Shown: positions 31,335 through 40,352, counted from the stretch's first letter. The stretch: DNA of 46,355 nt from Fimenecus sp051881335 (GCA_051881335.1 JBJEPR010000164.1:1-46355), one strand, 5' to 3'. Numbers and translations: made by a program. The notes: generated by a model from the sequence alone, not told the origin.

Positions 31335-33122
31335 ATGTATCGTTCCCATGTTCTGGTTTGCGGCGGTACCGGTTGTACCTCTTCAAACAGTCTTGCGATT
31401 ATTGAGGCACTCGAAGCCGAAATCGCAAAAAAGGGCTTGCAGGATGAAGTCAAGGTTGTCCGCACGGGCTGCTTCGGACTTTGCGCCTTGGGCCCCATTA
31501 TGATTGTCTACCCCGAGGGCAGTTTTTACAGTCAGGTGCAGGTGTCCGATGTGCCCGAAATCGTCGAGGAGCACCTGTTAAAGGGCAGACTGGTCAAACG
31601 GTTGCTTTACGATGAGACCGTCACGATGGACGATGTCAAATCCTTGCAGGAAACCGATTTCTACAAAAAACAGCACCGTGTGGCTTTGCGCAACTGCGGT
31701 GTCATCGACCCTGAAAACATCGAGGAATACATCGCATTTGACGGCTATATGGCGCTTGCGAAATGCTTAAAGGAATACACTCCCGAACAGGTCATTCAGA
31801 TTGTGAAGGACTCGGGGCTTCGCGGCAGAGGCGGCGGCGGTTTCCCGACCGGCTTGAAATGGAGCTTCACAGCCGCCAACCAGGCTGACCAAAAATATGT
31901 GGTCTGCAACGCGGACGAGGGCGACCCCGGCGCGTTTATGGACCGTTCCGTACTGGAAGGTGACCCGCACTGCATCGTCGAAGCGATGGCGATTTGCGGC
32001 TATGCCACAGGCGCAAGCGAAGGCTATGTCTATGTCCGCGCGGAATACCCCATTGCCGTAAAGCGTTTGCAGATTGCCATTAAACAGGCACGCGAATATG
32101 GGCTTCTCGGCAAAAACATTTTCGACAGCGGCTTTGATTTTGATTTGCATGTGCGTTTGGGCGCAGGCGCGTTCGTCTGCGGCGAGGAAACCGCGCTGAT
32201 GACCTCCATTGAGGGCAACCGCGGTGAGCCGAGACCCCGACCGCCCTATCCGGCGGTCAAGGGCTTGTTTGCAAAACCCACCACCGAAAACAATGTCGAA
32301 ACCTTTGCCAACATTCCGCAGATTATCTTAAAGGGTGCGGATTGGTTCGCCTCAATGGGTACTGAAAAATCCAAGGGCACCAAGGTCTTTGCACTCGGCG
32401 GCAAAATCAAGAACACCGGTCTTGTCGAAATCCCAATGGGCACAACCTTGCGTGAAATCATCGAGGAAATCGGCGGCGGCATTCCGAACGGTAAAAAGTT
32501 CAAAGCGGCGCAGACGGGCGGCCCCTCCGGCGGTTGTATCCCCGCTTCGCTTATGGACACCCCGATTGACTATGACAACTTGACCGCCATCGGCTGTATG
32601 ATGGGCTCGGGCGGCTTAATCGTTATGGACGAGGACAACTGTATGGTGGACATTGCGAAGTTCTTCTTAAACTTCACGGTTGACGAGTCCTGCGGCAAGT
32701 GCACACCCTGCCGCGTCGGTACAAAACGACTGCTGGAAATGCTCGACAAAATCACCGAAGGCAAAGCCACGATGGAGGATTTGGACAAATTAGAGGATTT
32801 GTGCCACTACATCAAGGCAAACTCCCTTTGCGGCTTGGGGCAGACTGCTCCCAACCCCGTACTGGCGACGCTCAAATTCTTCCGCGAGGAATATGTGGCG
32901 CACATCCAGGATAAGAAGTGCCCCGCCGGCGTCTGCAAGGCGTTGATGACCTACGCGATTGAGCCTGACAAGTGCCGCGGCTGTACCGCCTGCGCGAGAA
33001 AGTGCCCCGCCGGTGCTATCGAAGGAAAAGTCAAGGAAGTACATACCATTCATACCGACAAGTGCATCAAATGCGGCGTCTGCTTGGAGACCTGCAAATT
33101 CGGTGCCGTTGTCAAGAAATAA
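31335..33122 (+). CDS. hydB: NuoF-like flavin subunit of a bifurcating [FeFe] hydrogenase
   Basis: The 595-residue subunit holds FMN and the NAD(H) site. Domains in order: thioredoxin-fold [2Fe-2S] domain (CGGTGCTSSNS, CFGLCALGP), the NuoF core with GLRGRGGGGFPTGLKW and NADEGDPGAFMDR, the SLBB segment, a [4Fe-4S] site ESCGKCTPCRVGTKR, and a C-terminal two-cluster ferredoxin (CRGCTACARKCPAG, CIKCGVCLETCKFG). AAGGAGGAAAAACA precedes the ATG. Its length is normal for HydB. It is followed by hydA 12 bases later. Confidence 0.95.
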   Translation: MYRSHVLVCGGTGCTSSNSLAIIEALEAEIAKKGLQDEVKVVRTGCFGLCALGPIMIVYPEGSFYSQVQVSDVPEIVEEHLLKGRLVKRLLYDETVTMDDVKSLQETDFYKKQHRVALRNCGVIDPENIEEYIAFDGYMALAKCLKEYTPEQVIQIVKDSGLRGRGGGGFPTGLKWSFTAANQADQKYVVCNADEGDPGAFMDRSVLEGDPHCIVEAMAICGYATGASEGYVYVRAEYPIAVKRLQIAIKQAREYGLLGKNIFDSGFDFDLHVRLGAGAFVCGEETALMTSIEGNRGEPRPRPPYPAVKGLFAKPTTENNVETFANIPQIILKGADWFASMGTEKSKGTKVFALGGKIKNTGLVEIPMGTTLREIIEEIGGGIPNGKKFKAAQTGGPSGGCIPASLMDTPIDYDNLTAIGCMMGSGGLIVMDEDNCMVDIAKFFLNFTVDESCGKCTPCRVGTKRLLEMLDKITEGKATMEDLDKLEDLCHYIKANSLCGLGQTAPNPVLATLKFFREEYVAHIQDKKCPAGVCKALMTYAIEPDKCRGCTACARKCPAGAIEGKVKEVHTIHTDKCIKCGVCLETCKFGAVVKK

Positions 33123-33134
33123 GGAGTGTGCCTA

Positions 33135-34877
33135 ATGGAAACAGTCAATATTCAAATTAACGGCATGCCCTTGAGCGTGCCGAAGGGCATTTCGATTTTG
33201 GAAGCGGCAAGATTTGCCGGCATTGAAATCCCGACCCTTTGCTATTTAAAAGACATCAACGAAATCGGCGCGTGCCGCATCTGTATGGTTGAAGTGAAAG
33301 GCGCAAGAAGCCTCGTGACCGCTTGCGTATACCCCGTAAACGAGGGTATGGAGATTTTCACCAACACCGAGCGCGTACGCCATTCCCGCAAAATGACGCT
33401 GGAGCTTATCCTTTCCACGCACGATAAGAAATGTCTTTCCTGCGTTCGCAGCGGCAACTGCGAATTGCAGGCGCTGTGTAAGGAATTCGGCGTAGACGAC
33501 GGCGACGCCTTTGCGGGTGAAACCATTCACTACGATTTCGACGATTCCGCCGCACATATGGTGCGTGACAACAACAAGTGTATTCTTTGCCGCCGCTGTG
33601 TTGCGGCTTGCGACGCACAAGGTATTTCCGTTATCGGTGCAAATGCCCGCGGCTTTGATACGCACATCAGTTCGGCATTTGACAAGGATTTGGCGGATGT
33701 TTCGTGCATTTCCTGCGGACAGTGCATCGTCAACTGCCCGACGGGTGCTATCGTGGAAAAAGACGATACCGACAAGGTACTCGCCGCGATTAACGACCCC
33801 GACAAATTCGTCATTGTCAACACTGCACCGTCTATCCGCGCAACGCTCGGCGAAGCGTTCGGGATGCATATCGGCACCAATGTCGAAGGCAAAATGGTTG
33901 CCGCTTTACGCCGTCTCGGCTTTGACAAGGTGTTTGACACCGACTTCGCCGCAGACTTAACCATTATGGAGGAAGCGCACGAGTTCTTAGACCGTGTGCA
34001 AAACGGCGGCGTACTGCCGATGATTACCTCCTGCTCGCCCGGTTGGATTAAATACTGCGAGCACTATTACCCCGAACTCATTCCGCATCTGTCCACCTGC
34101 AAATCTCCCCAACAGATGTTCGGCGCGACCATGAAAACCTATTACGCGCAGAAGCTCGGTATGGACCCCAAGGATATGGTTGTGGTCGGCGTGATGCCCT
34201 GCACCGCCAAGAAGTTCGAGACCAAGCGTCCCGACCAAGCGGCATCCGGCTATCCTGATGTAGACATTGCCATCACCACGCGTGAGCTTGCCCGTATGAT
34301 TGAAAGCGCGGGTATCTTCTTTAAACACCTGCCCGACGAGGAATTTGACATTCCGTTCGGCGAGTCCACCGGCGCGGCAACCATTTTCGGTGCGACCGGC
34401 GGCGTTATGGAAGCGGCATTGCGTACTGCGGTAGAAACCTTGACCGGCGAAACCCTGCCGAGCGTGGACTTCAAAGAAGTACGCGGTATGGAAAGCGTCA
34501 AAGAAGCAGAATACGATGTTGCAGGGCTGAAAGTTAAGGTTGCGGTTGCCAGCGGCACGAAAAATGCCAAAGTGTTGCTTGACAAAATCAAGGACGGCAC
34601 CGCGGACTATCAGTTCATTGAGATTATGGGCTGTCCGGGCGGCTGTATCAACGGCGGCGGCCAGCCGATTCAGCACGCAGTTGTGCGCAACTTCGTCGAT
34701 TTGAAAGCGCGCCGCGCGGAAGCACTCTATACGGCAGACGCCGAGAATCCGAAGCGCAAATCGCACGAAAACGAGGCAATCAAGGAGCTGTACAACGAGT
34801 TCTTGGGTGAACCCGGCAGCCACAAGGCGCACGAAATCCTGCACACCTCCTATGTTGCACGCAAAAAATACAACTAA
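33135..34877 (+). CDS. hydA: Catalytic subunit of a bifurcating [FeFe] hydrogenase
   Basis: It makes or oxidises H2 at the H-cluster. ATG at 33135 has AAGGAG 8 bases upstream (580 residues). Domains: plant-type [2Fe-2S] (CYLKDINEIGACRICMVEV), His-Cys3 cluster (HDKKCLSCVRSGNCELQALC), two [4Fe-4S] sites (CILCRRCVAAC, CISCGQCIVNCPTGA), then H-cluster motifs L1 TSCSPGW, L2 MPCTAKKFE and L3 EIMGCPGGCINGGGQP. All ligands are present. With hydC and hydB it forms the confurcating/bifurcating type that couples ferredoxin and NADH to hydrogen. The ferredoxin pool is shared with the Rnf complex encoded at 6.6-11.6 kb. Confidence 0.96.
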   Translation: METVNIQINGMPLSVPKGISILEAARFAGIEIPTLCYLKDINEIGACRICMVEVKGARSLVTACVYPVNEGMEIFTNTERVRHSRKMTLELILSTHDKKCLSCVRSGNCELQALCKEFGVDDGDAFAGETIHYDFDDSAAHMVRDNNKCILCRRCVAACDAQGISVIGANARGFDTHISSAFDKDLADVSCISCGQCIVNCPTGAIVEKDDTDKVLAAINDPDKFVIVNTAPSIRATLGEAFGMHIGTNVEGKMVAALRRLGFDKVFDTDFAADLTIMEEAHEFLDRVQNGGVLPMITSCSPGWIKYCEHYYPELIPHLSTCKSPQQMFGATMKTYYAQKLGMDPKDMVVVGVMPCTAKKFETKRPDQAASGYPDVDIAITTRELARMIESAGIFFKHLPDEEFDIPFGESTGAATIFGATGGVMEAALRTAVETLTGETLPSVDFKEVRGMESVKEAEYDVAGLKVKVAVASGTKNAKVLLDKIKDGTADYQFIEIMGCPGGCINGGGQPIQHAVVRNFVDLKARRAEALYTADAENPKRKSHENEAIKELYNEFLGEPGSHKAHEILHTSYVARKKYN

Positions 34878-34889
34878 TCCGACTGCAAA

Positions 34890-34922
34890 AAAGTGCCTGC
34901 CTGTTTTTTAGGCGGGCACTTT
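34890..34922 (+). terminator. Hairpin after the hydrogenase operon
   Basis: AAAGTGCCTGCCT / AGGCGGGCACTTT, 13 pairs with one G-U and a T-rich loop, 12 bases after the hydA stop. There is no T run after the stem, so termination is less certain. Confidence 0.6.
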
Positions 34923-34928
34923 GCATAT

Positions 34929-34957
34929 GCGCAACAATTCTATCAAAATTGTTGTGC
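34929..34957. repeat. Short inverted repeat upstream of the sulfatase promoter
   Basis: GCGCAACAATT / AATTGTTGTGC, 11 pairs with a 7-base loop, 41 bases upstream of the sulfatase -35. It could be a second terminator for hydA or an operator. Confidence 0.55.
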
Positions 34958-34997
34958 AGTTTCGGCAATTTATATTGTTTCGGTACGGTTTAGTTAC

Positions 34998-35026
34998 TTG
35001 ACGGTGCGGCAGTTTAATAGTATAAT
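34998..35026 (+). promoter_or_regulatory. Sulfatase promoter
   Basis: TTGACG (34998-35003), a 17-base spacer and TATAAT (35021-35026), 29 bases before the ATG. Confidence 0.75.
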
Positions 35027-35055
35027 GAAAAAAGTATAAAAAAGGAGGCTGTGTA

Positions 35056-37092
35056 ATGAAAAAGAAAATCACTTTAGACACAGGCAAAAAGGTATTCCCT
35101 ATCCTTTTAATGGTTGTGGGTATCGGCATTATGCTCGCGGAATGGATTTTCCGTTTGAACTTTGTCAGCGTGGTTGCTGTGGCGTACTGCTGCATTATGT
35201 CCGCTGTCATTCTGCTGAGCCTCATCATTAAAAAGAAAGTTTACGCACCGATGGTATACGGTTACGCGGCGGCTGTGCTCGGCGTGGTTGTATACTACAT
35301 CATTTGGGGCGCAGATGCCGGCTTCGGCGCGTTTTCCTCGGGCCTTGCAGGATACGCTTCTGCGGACCACCCGTGGTTACAGGGCGAAGGCAATTTCGGC
35401 ACGAGACTGCTCGGCAACCTGTTGCTTGCACTCCCCTCTGCAATTTGCCTTTGGGGCTTATTCTTTACGGCAAAGCATACTTTCAAAAAAGAAAATGCAA
35501 AAAAAGCACTTTCGGGCGTCCTCAGCGTGTTGTTAATTGGCACCAGCATTCTCTATGTATTGACGATGAACCTGCGCTCCAAACCCAACACCGAACGCCT
35601 TTGGGAAGGGCAAGACGATTACTTAAACGGCGTAGACAAAACCGCCAAGGAAACCGACAATCCCAATGTGCTGTTCATTTTGATGGACGACCTCGGCTGG
35701 GGCGATATTTCCCTGAACGGCGCAATTTACGACACGCCGAATATTGACAGCATCGGTGAAAACGGCATTGCGTTGGACAACTTCTATTCCTCGTATTCCG
35801 TTTGCTCGCCCGCGCGTTTCGCGGCAATGACCGGTCGCTATCCGTACCGTGGCTATGCGGATAATGTTATGTACCCGACCATCGCCACGATTACCCCGTT
35901 TGCACAAACCCGTATTTTCAACTCGATTGAAATGGGCGGCAATGCTGACGGTATGCTCGGCGATGAAATCACGATCGCCGAAGTATTCAAAGCGGCGGGC
36001 TACAACACCGGCGCATTCGGCAAATGGCATTTGGGCGATTACGGCGAATATCTGCCGACCAACCAAGGCTTCGATTACTTCTACGGCAGTCACCATGTAA
36101 ACGATATGACGCCGTTCTACCATGTCCGTGAAGAAAACGGCGAATACGAAATCGTGCACGGCACAGACGAAATGTTTGTGGACGGCAAAAAAGACCAAAG
36201 CAAGCTGACGGAATGGATTAACGACGAAATGATTAACTGGATTACTGACCAGGTGGAGAATTCCGACGAGCCGTTCTTTGCATATTATGCTTCTCCGTGG
36301 CCGCACGCGCCCGTATTTGCAGGCGATGATTTCGACGGTACCAGCGGTATGGGTACTTATGTGGACTGCATTACCGAAGTGGACTATTACCTCGGTCAGT
36401 TGTTTGACAAGCTTGAAGAGCTCGGCGTCTTAGAGGACACCATTATCATCTTCACCAGTGATAACGGTCCGGCATTGGAAGGCTCGGTCAGTGATCTGCG
36501 CGGCGGTAAATATCTTGCCTATGAGGGCGGTCAGAAAGTACCGTTCTTAATTCGTTGGGATAACGACAACGGTGCGCTCGGGCAAAAAGGCACAAGCAGA
36601 GAGCAATCTGCAACGCTTGTAGACTTGTTCCCGACTCTGATTGAGCTTTGCGGCATTACCGGTAACAGCGGACAGACGAACTATCTGCCGACTGACCGCG
36701 TCATTGACGGTGTTTCGATGACTTCGCTGTTAAAGAATGACACCGTCATTCATACCGCGGAACATCCGATTTTACATATGAAGCGCGAAGACATCAAAGC
36801 CATTCAGTATACAAAATCGACTGCCGAAGTGTTGGAGCAGTACCCGGATTACGACTATGATATACTCAAAGATAATGATTTCGTCACCTTTAAGTATTTC
36901 GACCGTATCCAGAATGACAACTCTGCATTCTTCGACAAATACCGTAAGAACTGGCTGCATATTTTGACAGATGATGCCGGCGAAAACTACAACCGCACGC
37001 CTGTGTACCCCGAAATTGCAGACGAATACCATGCGAAGCTCGATGAAATCCAGCAGGATTTCAAAGACAACCGCCGCGGTATTATAAAATAA
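35056..37092 (+). CDS. Membrane-anchored type I sulfatase, Cys-type
   Basis: A 678-residue protein with about five N-terminal helices (within residues 12-172) followed by an extracytoplasmic sulfatase domain starting NPNVLFILMDDLGWGD (metal-binding Asp pair). The formylglycine motif is C250-S-P-A-R254, then MTGRYPYRG; the GKWHLG Lys/His block and TSDNGPALEG complete the active site. Cys at the modified position means conversion by an anaerobic sulfatase maturase, and that gene follows directly. The substrate (host or diet sulfated glycan) is inference. The multi-helix anchor is unusual for type I sulfatases, which are mostly secreted or lipoproteins, and resembles the layout of LtaS-like enzymes. 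Confidence 0.9.
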   Translation: MKKKITLDTGKKVFPILLMVVGIGIMLAEWIFRLNFVSVVAVAYCCIMSAVILLSLIIKKKVYAPMVYGYAAAVLGVVVYYIIWGADAGFGAFSSGLAGYASADHPWLQGEGNFGTRLLGNLLLALPSAICLWGLFFTAKHTFKKENAKKALSGVLSVLLIGTSILYVLTMNLRSKPNTERLWEGQDDYLNGVDKTAKETDNPNVLFILMDDLGWGDISLNGAIYDTPNIDSIGENGIALDNFYSSYSVCSPARFAAMTGRYPYRGYADNVMYPTIATITPFAQTRIFNSIEMGGNADGMLGDEITIAEVFKAAGYNTGAFGKWHLGDYGEYLPTNQGFDYFYGSHHVNDMTPFYHVREENGEYEIVHGTDEMFVDGKKDQSKLTEWINDEMINWITDQVENSDEPFFAYYASPWPHAPVFAGDDFDGTSGMGTYVDCITEVDYYLGQLFDKLEELGVLEDTIIIFTSDNGPALEGSVSDLRGGKYLAYEGGQKVPFLIRWDNDNGALGQKGTSREQSATLVDLFPTLIELCGITGNSGQTNYLPTDRVIDGVSMTSLLKNDTVIHTAEHPILHMKREDIKAIQYTKSTAEVLEQYPDYDYDILKDNDFVTFKYFDRIQNDNSAFFDKYRKNWLHILTDDAGENYNRTPVYPEIADEYHAKLDEIQQDFKDNRRGIIK

Positions 37093-37118
37093 CATATTTC
37101 CCCGAAAGATGTGGTCTT

Positions 37119-38222
37119 ATGCCAAGCTTATCCTTGATGATAAAACCGGCGTCGTCCCTTTGCAATCTTTCGTGTGAATACTGCTTCTACCGAGATGTTT
37201 CCGAGCACAGGGAACATCTCGGTTTTGGTACTATGACACTCGAAACCGCCGATATTCTCATTCAAAAAGCCCTCGACTTTGCCGACGGGCATCCGGTTGC
37301 CTTTGCCTTTCAAGGCGGCGAGCCGACGCTTTGCGGTCTGCCGTTTTTTGAACATTTTACAAAAACGGTCAAGCAGAAAAATCGTAAAAACAGCAATGTG
37401 TTTTATTCCATTCAAACCAACGGCACAAAACTCACCGACGAATGGGCACAGTTTTTTGCCGATAATCAATTTTTGGTGGGACTGAGCTTAGACGGCGACT
37501 TAGAGGGTAACAAATTCCGCAAAAAGCCCTCTGGCCAAAACTCGTTTTATCAAATTCTCTCTGCCGCCGAAACCCTAAAGCGCCACGGTGCGGAATTCAA
37601 TATTTTAACGGTTTTAACCGGCTACTGTGCCGAAAACGGCGAACGGATTTACCGGTATTTCCGCCAAAAGGGCTTTCGGTATTTACAGTTTATCCCGTGT
37701 TTGCGCCCGTTTGACTCGGAAGAGGAAAGCGAGCTGTATATGACGCCCGACCAGTATGCGGACTTTTTAATTCGCGTATTCAATTTGTATGTTAAAGACT
37801 ATGTGCGCGGGCAATATATGAGCGTACGGCAGTTTGACAACTGGGTGCGGCTGTTTTTAGGACAGCAGACCGAGCAATGCGGCATTTTGGGGCACTGCGC
37901 ACACCAATTTGTTTCGGAAAGCAACGGCAATATTTACCCATGTGACTTCTACTGCACGGATGAATATCTGCTCGGCAACATTCACGAAACGGATTTTCGT
38001 ACGATGGCAAACAGCAAAACAGCGGTCGATTTTATCAAGGAAAGTCTCCCTGTTCCCGACCGCTGCAAAAAATGCAATGTCTATCCCCTTTGCCGTGCAG
38101 GCGGATGCAAACGCACACAGCAAAGTGCGGATTATTGCGCCGCATACAAAAAATTCTTCACCTCGTGTCTGCCGCTTTTCCGCGTGTTCATTGCAGAAAA
38201 GCCCCCGCAGGAACGGAAATAA
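37119..38222 (+). CDS. Anaerobic sulfatase-maturating enzyme
   Basis: Radical SAM oxidase that turns the active-site Cys (or Ser) of sulfatases into formylglycine without oxygen. The 367-residue protein has C15-x3-C19-x2-C22 in SSLCNLSCEYCFYRD, FAFQGGEPTLCG for SAM binding, LSLDGD with the conserved Asp, and a C-terminal SPASM region with CGILGHCAHQF, IYPCDFYC and CKKCNVYPLCRAGGCKR for two extra clusters. It starts 26 bases after the sulfatase stop, so substrate and maturase are in one operon. The ribosome binding site is weak. Confidence 0.94.
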   Translation: MPSLSLMIKPASSLCNLSCEYCFYRDVSEHREHLGFGTMTLETADILIQKALDFADGHPVAFAFQGGEPTLCGLPFFEHFTKTVKQKNRKNSNVFYSIQTNGTKLTDEWAQFFADNQFLVGLSLDGDLEGNKFRKKPSGQNSFYQILSAAETLKRHGAEFNILTVLTGYCAENGERIYRYFRQKGFRYLQFIPCLRPFDSEEESELYMTPDQYADFLIRVFNLYVKDYVRGQYMSVRQFDNWVRLFLGQQTEQCGILGHCAHQFVSESNGNIYPCDFYCTDEYLLGNIHETDFRTMANSKTAVDFIKESLPVPDRCKKCNVYPLCRAGGCKRTQQSADYCAAYKKFFTSCLPLFRVFIAEKPPQERK

Positions 38223-38234
38223 ACCCATAAAAAA

Positions 38235-38342
38235 GTCATTCTGAACGAAGTGAAGAATCTAAAACGCAACAAGGAAGGAGATTCTTCGCCTACGGCGCAG
38301 AATGACAACGCTTAGAGAACGCGCAAAACCGTTCCCTACGCG
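38235..38342. repeat. Dispersed palindromic repeat, copy D
   Basis: GTCATTCTGAACGAAGTGAAGAATCT faces its mirror ending CAGAATGAC (38306); a decayed GGAACGG-type palindrome follows (38313-38342). The first arm is given in parts here: GTCATTCTGA, then AGTGAAGAATCT. Confidence 0.75.
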
Positions 38343-38360
38343 CGAAATACAGTATGCAAA

Positions 38361-38391
38361 AAACGCCGAACAGAAAACCTGTTCGGCGTTT
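38361..38391. terminator. Bidirectional terminator between maturase and RHH gene
   Basis: AAACGCCGAACAG, loop AAAAC, CTGTTCGGCGTTT: 13 perfect pairs. The plus exit reads TTTATTG; the minus exit is AAACG preceded by A-rich DNA, so it reads into TTTTTTGC. Confidence 0.8.
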
Positions 38392-38406
38392 ATTGATTGT
38401 ATTACC

Positions 38407-38580
38407 TTATTCCGTTTCTTCTAAGCTTTCCAGTGCGGAGCGCACAGCAGCAATGACAAATGCAGAAAATGTGCAGTCCTTTCCCTGAATTGCATTTTCC
38501 ACTTGTTCGACAACATCATTCGGAAAGCGGATTGTTTTATTTGTTGTTGAGGGAATAGACGGAATTTGAAATTTACCCAC
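38407..38580 (-). CDS. Small ribbon-helix-helix (YlcI/YnfO-like) protein
   Basis: A 57-residue protein started at GTG 38580, which follows GAGGTGGACTT; an upstream in-frame extension to 38661 runs through the promoter and palindrome and is rejected. NKTIRFPNDVVEQVENAIQ and CTFSAFVIAAVRSALESL match a beta strand, helix, helix pattern of ribbon-helix-helix DNA-binding proteins. It is divergent from the zinc-ribbon gene with a 30-bp perfect palindrome between them, which it may bind. The pair is more AT-rich than its neighbours. Confidence 0.72.
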   Translation of the reverse strand: MGKFQIPSIPSTTNKTIRFPNDVVEQVENAIQGKDCTFSAFVIAAVRSALESLEETE

Positions 38581-38635
38581 AAGTCCACCTCGCAATACGA
38601 TTGTACTGCTTATAGTGTATTCTGTTTTATATTTA

Positions 38636-38673
38636 AAATATGCATTGCAATTGCAATGCATATTTGATATAAT
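38636..38673. promoter_or_regulatory. Perfect 30-bp palindrome overlapping the divergent promoter
   Basis: 38636-38665 is an exact palindrome with core TGCATTGCAATTGCAATGCA and AAATA/TATTT flanks. It contains TTGCAA (38645-38650), which with a 17-base spacer and TATAAT (38668-38673) forms the plus promoter; the mirrored TTGCAA (38656-38651) can serve the minus gene. It is a strong operator candidate for the RHH protein. Confidence 0.75.
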
Positions 38674-38690
38674 ACATTGAGGTGATAAGA

Positions 38691-38894
38691 ATGGCAGAAT
38701 TTTGCTTAGAATGTTGGAATGAATTAAATGGCACAGACGAGCCGGAAAGTCATTACATTCTTTCAGAGGAATTAGAATTATGTGAAGGTTGCGGCGAATG
38801 GAAAAATGTTATAATCGCAGAACGAACTTTTGGTTTTTCTGATTTGTTTTACAACCATTCTTTCTTTCACAAGCGAAAGAAAAAAGACAGATAG
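38691..38894 (+). CDS. Small zinc-ribbon protein, unknown function
   Basis: A 67-residue protein starting MAEFCLECWNELNG after GAGGTGATAAGA. Two Cys pairs, C-x2-C in FCLECWN and C-x2-C in LCEGCGEWK, spaced about 30 residues apart, form a probable zinc ribbon. Small conserved proteins with this layout occur in many Clostridia, without known function. A basic tail (HKRKKKDR) ends it. It is divergent from the RHH gene and ends in a small terminator. Confidence 0.72.
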   Translation: MAEFCLECWNELNGTDEPESHYILSEELELCEGCGEWKNVIIAERTFGFSDLFYNHSFFHKRKKKDR

Positions 38895-38915
38895 CAAAAC
38901 TATCTGCCTTTTCTT
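38888..38915 (+). terminator. Terminator of the zinc-ribbon gene
   Basis: CAGATAG, loop CAAAA, CTATCTG, then CCTTTTCTT. The stem starts before the stop codon. Confidence 0.6.
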
Positions 38916-38926
38916 ATCGAAAAGAT

Positions 38927-40291
38927 TTACGGTGTAATTTCAAACCAATTCACGCCGTTTTCATCAAAGGTACAGCGATTGGCAAAGCGTACAGTGCACG
39001 GAGTATAAATCTCTTTTTCCAGCGACAGCCCGATTTTTTGAATGGCTCCGAACTCCCCGCTTACGGAAAAAGTCCCTGCGCCGCCGCCAAGCAGTTTTTC
39101 GGGTGCATAATCTGTAAAGGGAAATTGCTTCACACTTCCGTCTGCGTCGGCAAGATGTAAAGTCAACCTTGTAAACGCATACGGTAATGCAAACCCGTCA
39201 TTTGACAGTTTTACAGTTGCAGTTTGGTTTCCGGTCTCGGTCTCGGTTACCAAGATTTCCCGCACCGCAATCTGATACCCCAAATGGTCGGTCAAAAAGT
39301 CAAAGACCGTACGTTCCAACGCTTGCCCGTTCTGTGTGAAATATGCCGATGTATGCGGACAGCCAAGCTCGCTTGCGCGCAGTGCGGTGAGCTTTTCCGA
39401 CTGCCAACGCACCATATTAAACTGCCCGTCTTCTTCCATATAATTATGCGTTAAGCTTAGAGTAGAAAGGCTGTGCTCGGCACAGGCAGTCAGCATTTCA
39501 CAGCCGTCAATCAAGCCATCGTGCACGGTTTTATCTCTGCCCCACGGCATTTCGCCGTCGTTCAGTGTAAAGCGTGACTCCTTTATAAAATTTTGGAACC
39601 GTTCGCTGTCCGGCGCACCGGCAGGCGTGTTCCATTTGTGGTACGCCCCAACCAAAAAATCGTCGTGATAGCCTACACGCGCCGCATTTTCCGTGTTTTG
39701 TATGCAGTCTTTAAACTTTTGCATCCGCACTTGCAAAGGCAAATATGCGGGCGCAGTGTCGCACAAGGCAAACAGCATTTTCTTTTTATTGTGATAATGC
39801 CGCGCGGTATGCCATTCGCCCCACGCACCGATGACGCCTGCCTGCAAAACGAGTACCGTGTCACGCACCAACGCGTCATTTTCCGCCAACCACTGTTTGA
39901 TTTGGCGTAAATGCCCATATATACGATGAGAGGTCGGACCGACTTTGCGATCCACATCAAATTCATATGCAAATCGCAGGACAGCACGCAAGTGCCGCGC
40001 GCGTAAACCCTCCAAATACGCATTTAACTGTGCAAACGCGGTATCATCCAACGGTTTTTTACAGTATTCGGTTAAATACACATACACCTGCACAAGCGTG
40101 CACGGCGTGTCGCGGTACAGTTCGATTTGTGTGTCTAAAAAGCCAAGCGGAGTTTCACCCGTATGAAACATCACCGTGTTGCTCCCCAAGGTCAAATAGG
40201 TTTCCATGCGCCAGCCGCGGTCGGGATTTTGCCGCAAAACCGAAAACCCTTCCCCCTCCAATAACGGCGGGTGCAGTAAAATTGTATCCAT
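38927..40291 (-). CDS. DUF4874-like protein
   Basis: A 454-residue protein starting MDTILLHPPLLEGEGFSVL. The early NPDRGWRMETYLTLG, then YVYLTEYCKKPLDD, LRFAYEFDVDRKVGP and LQAGVIGAWGEWHTA have the look of the DUF4874/DUF4832 pair, thought to be a TIM-barrel glycoside-hydrolase-like domain plus a beta domain. No signal peptide is seen. GGAGG lies 11 bases before the ATG at 40291; an in-frame start at 40333 is within the promoter. A role in sugar metabolism is inference. It is a single-gene unit. Confidence 0.7.
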   Translation of the reverse strand: MDTILLHPPLLEGEGFSVLRQNPDRGWRMETYLTLGSNTVMFHTGETPLGFLDTQIELYRDTPCTLVQVYVYLTEYCKKPLDDTAFAQLNAYLEGLRARHLRAVLRFAYEFDVDRKVGPTSHRIYGHLRQIKQWLAENDALVRDTVLVLQAGVIGAWGEWHTARHYHNKKKMLFALCDTAPAYLPLQVRMQKFKDCIQNTENAARVGYHDDFLVGAYHKWNTPAGAPDSERFQNFIKESRFTLNDGEMPWGRDKTVHDGLIDGCEMLTACAEHSLSTLSLTHNYMEEDGQFNMVRWQSEKLTALRASELGCPHTSAYFTQNGQALERTVFDFLTDHLGYQIAVREILVTETETGNQTATVKLSNDGFALPYAFTRLTLHLADADGSVKQFPFTDYAPEKLLGGGAGTFSVSGEFGAIQKIGLSLEKEIYTPCTVRFANRCTFDENGVNWFEITP

Positions 40292-40323
40292 TCTCTTTTC
40301 TGCCTCCGAAAGATAGTACGGGT

Positions 40324-40352
40324 ATTGTAGCACAGAACGCCCTAAAATGCAA
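40324..40352 (-). promoter_or_regulatory. Promoter of the DUF4874-like gene
   Basis: Minus strand TTGCAT (40352-40347), 17 bases, TACAAT (40329-40324), 32 bases upstream of the ATG. Confidence 0.65.

Noticed and set aside
33987..34844. 285-codon open frame on the minus strand
   Set aside because: Antisense of hydA; no domain and no start signal.
38581..38661. N-terminal extension of the RHH protein
   Set aside because: The extra 27 codons come from the palindrome and promoter; GTG at 38580 has the ribosome binding site.
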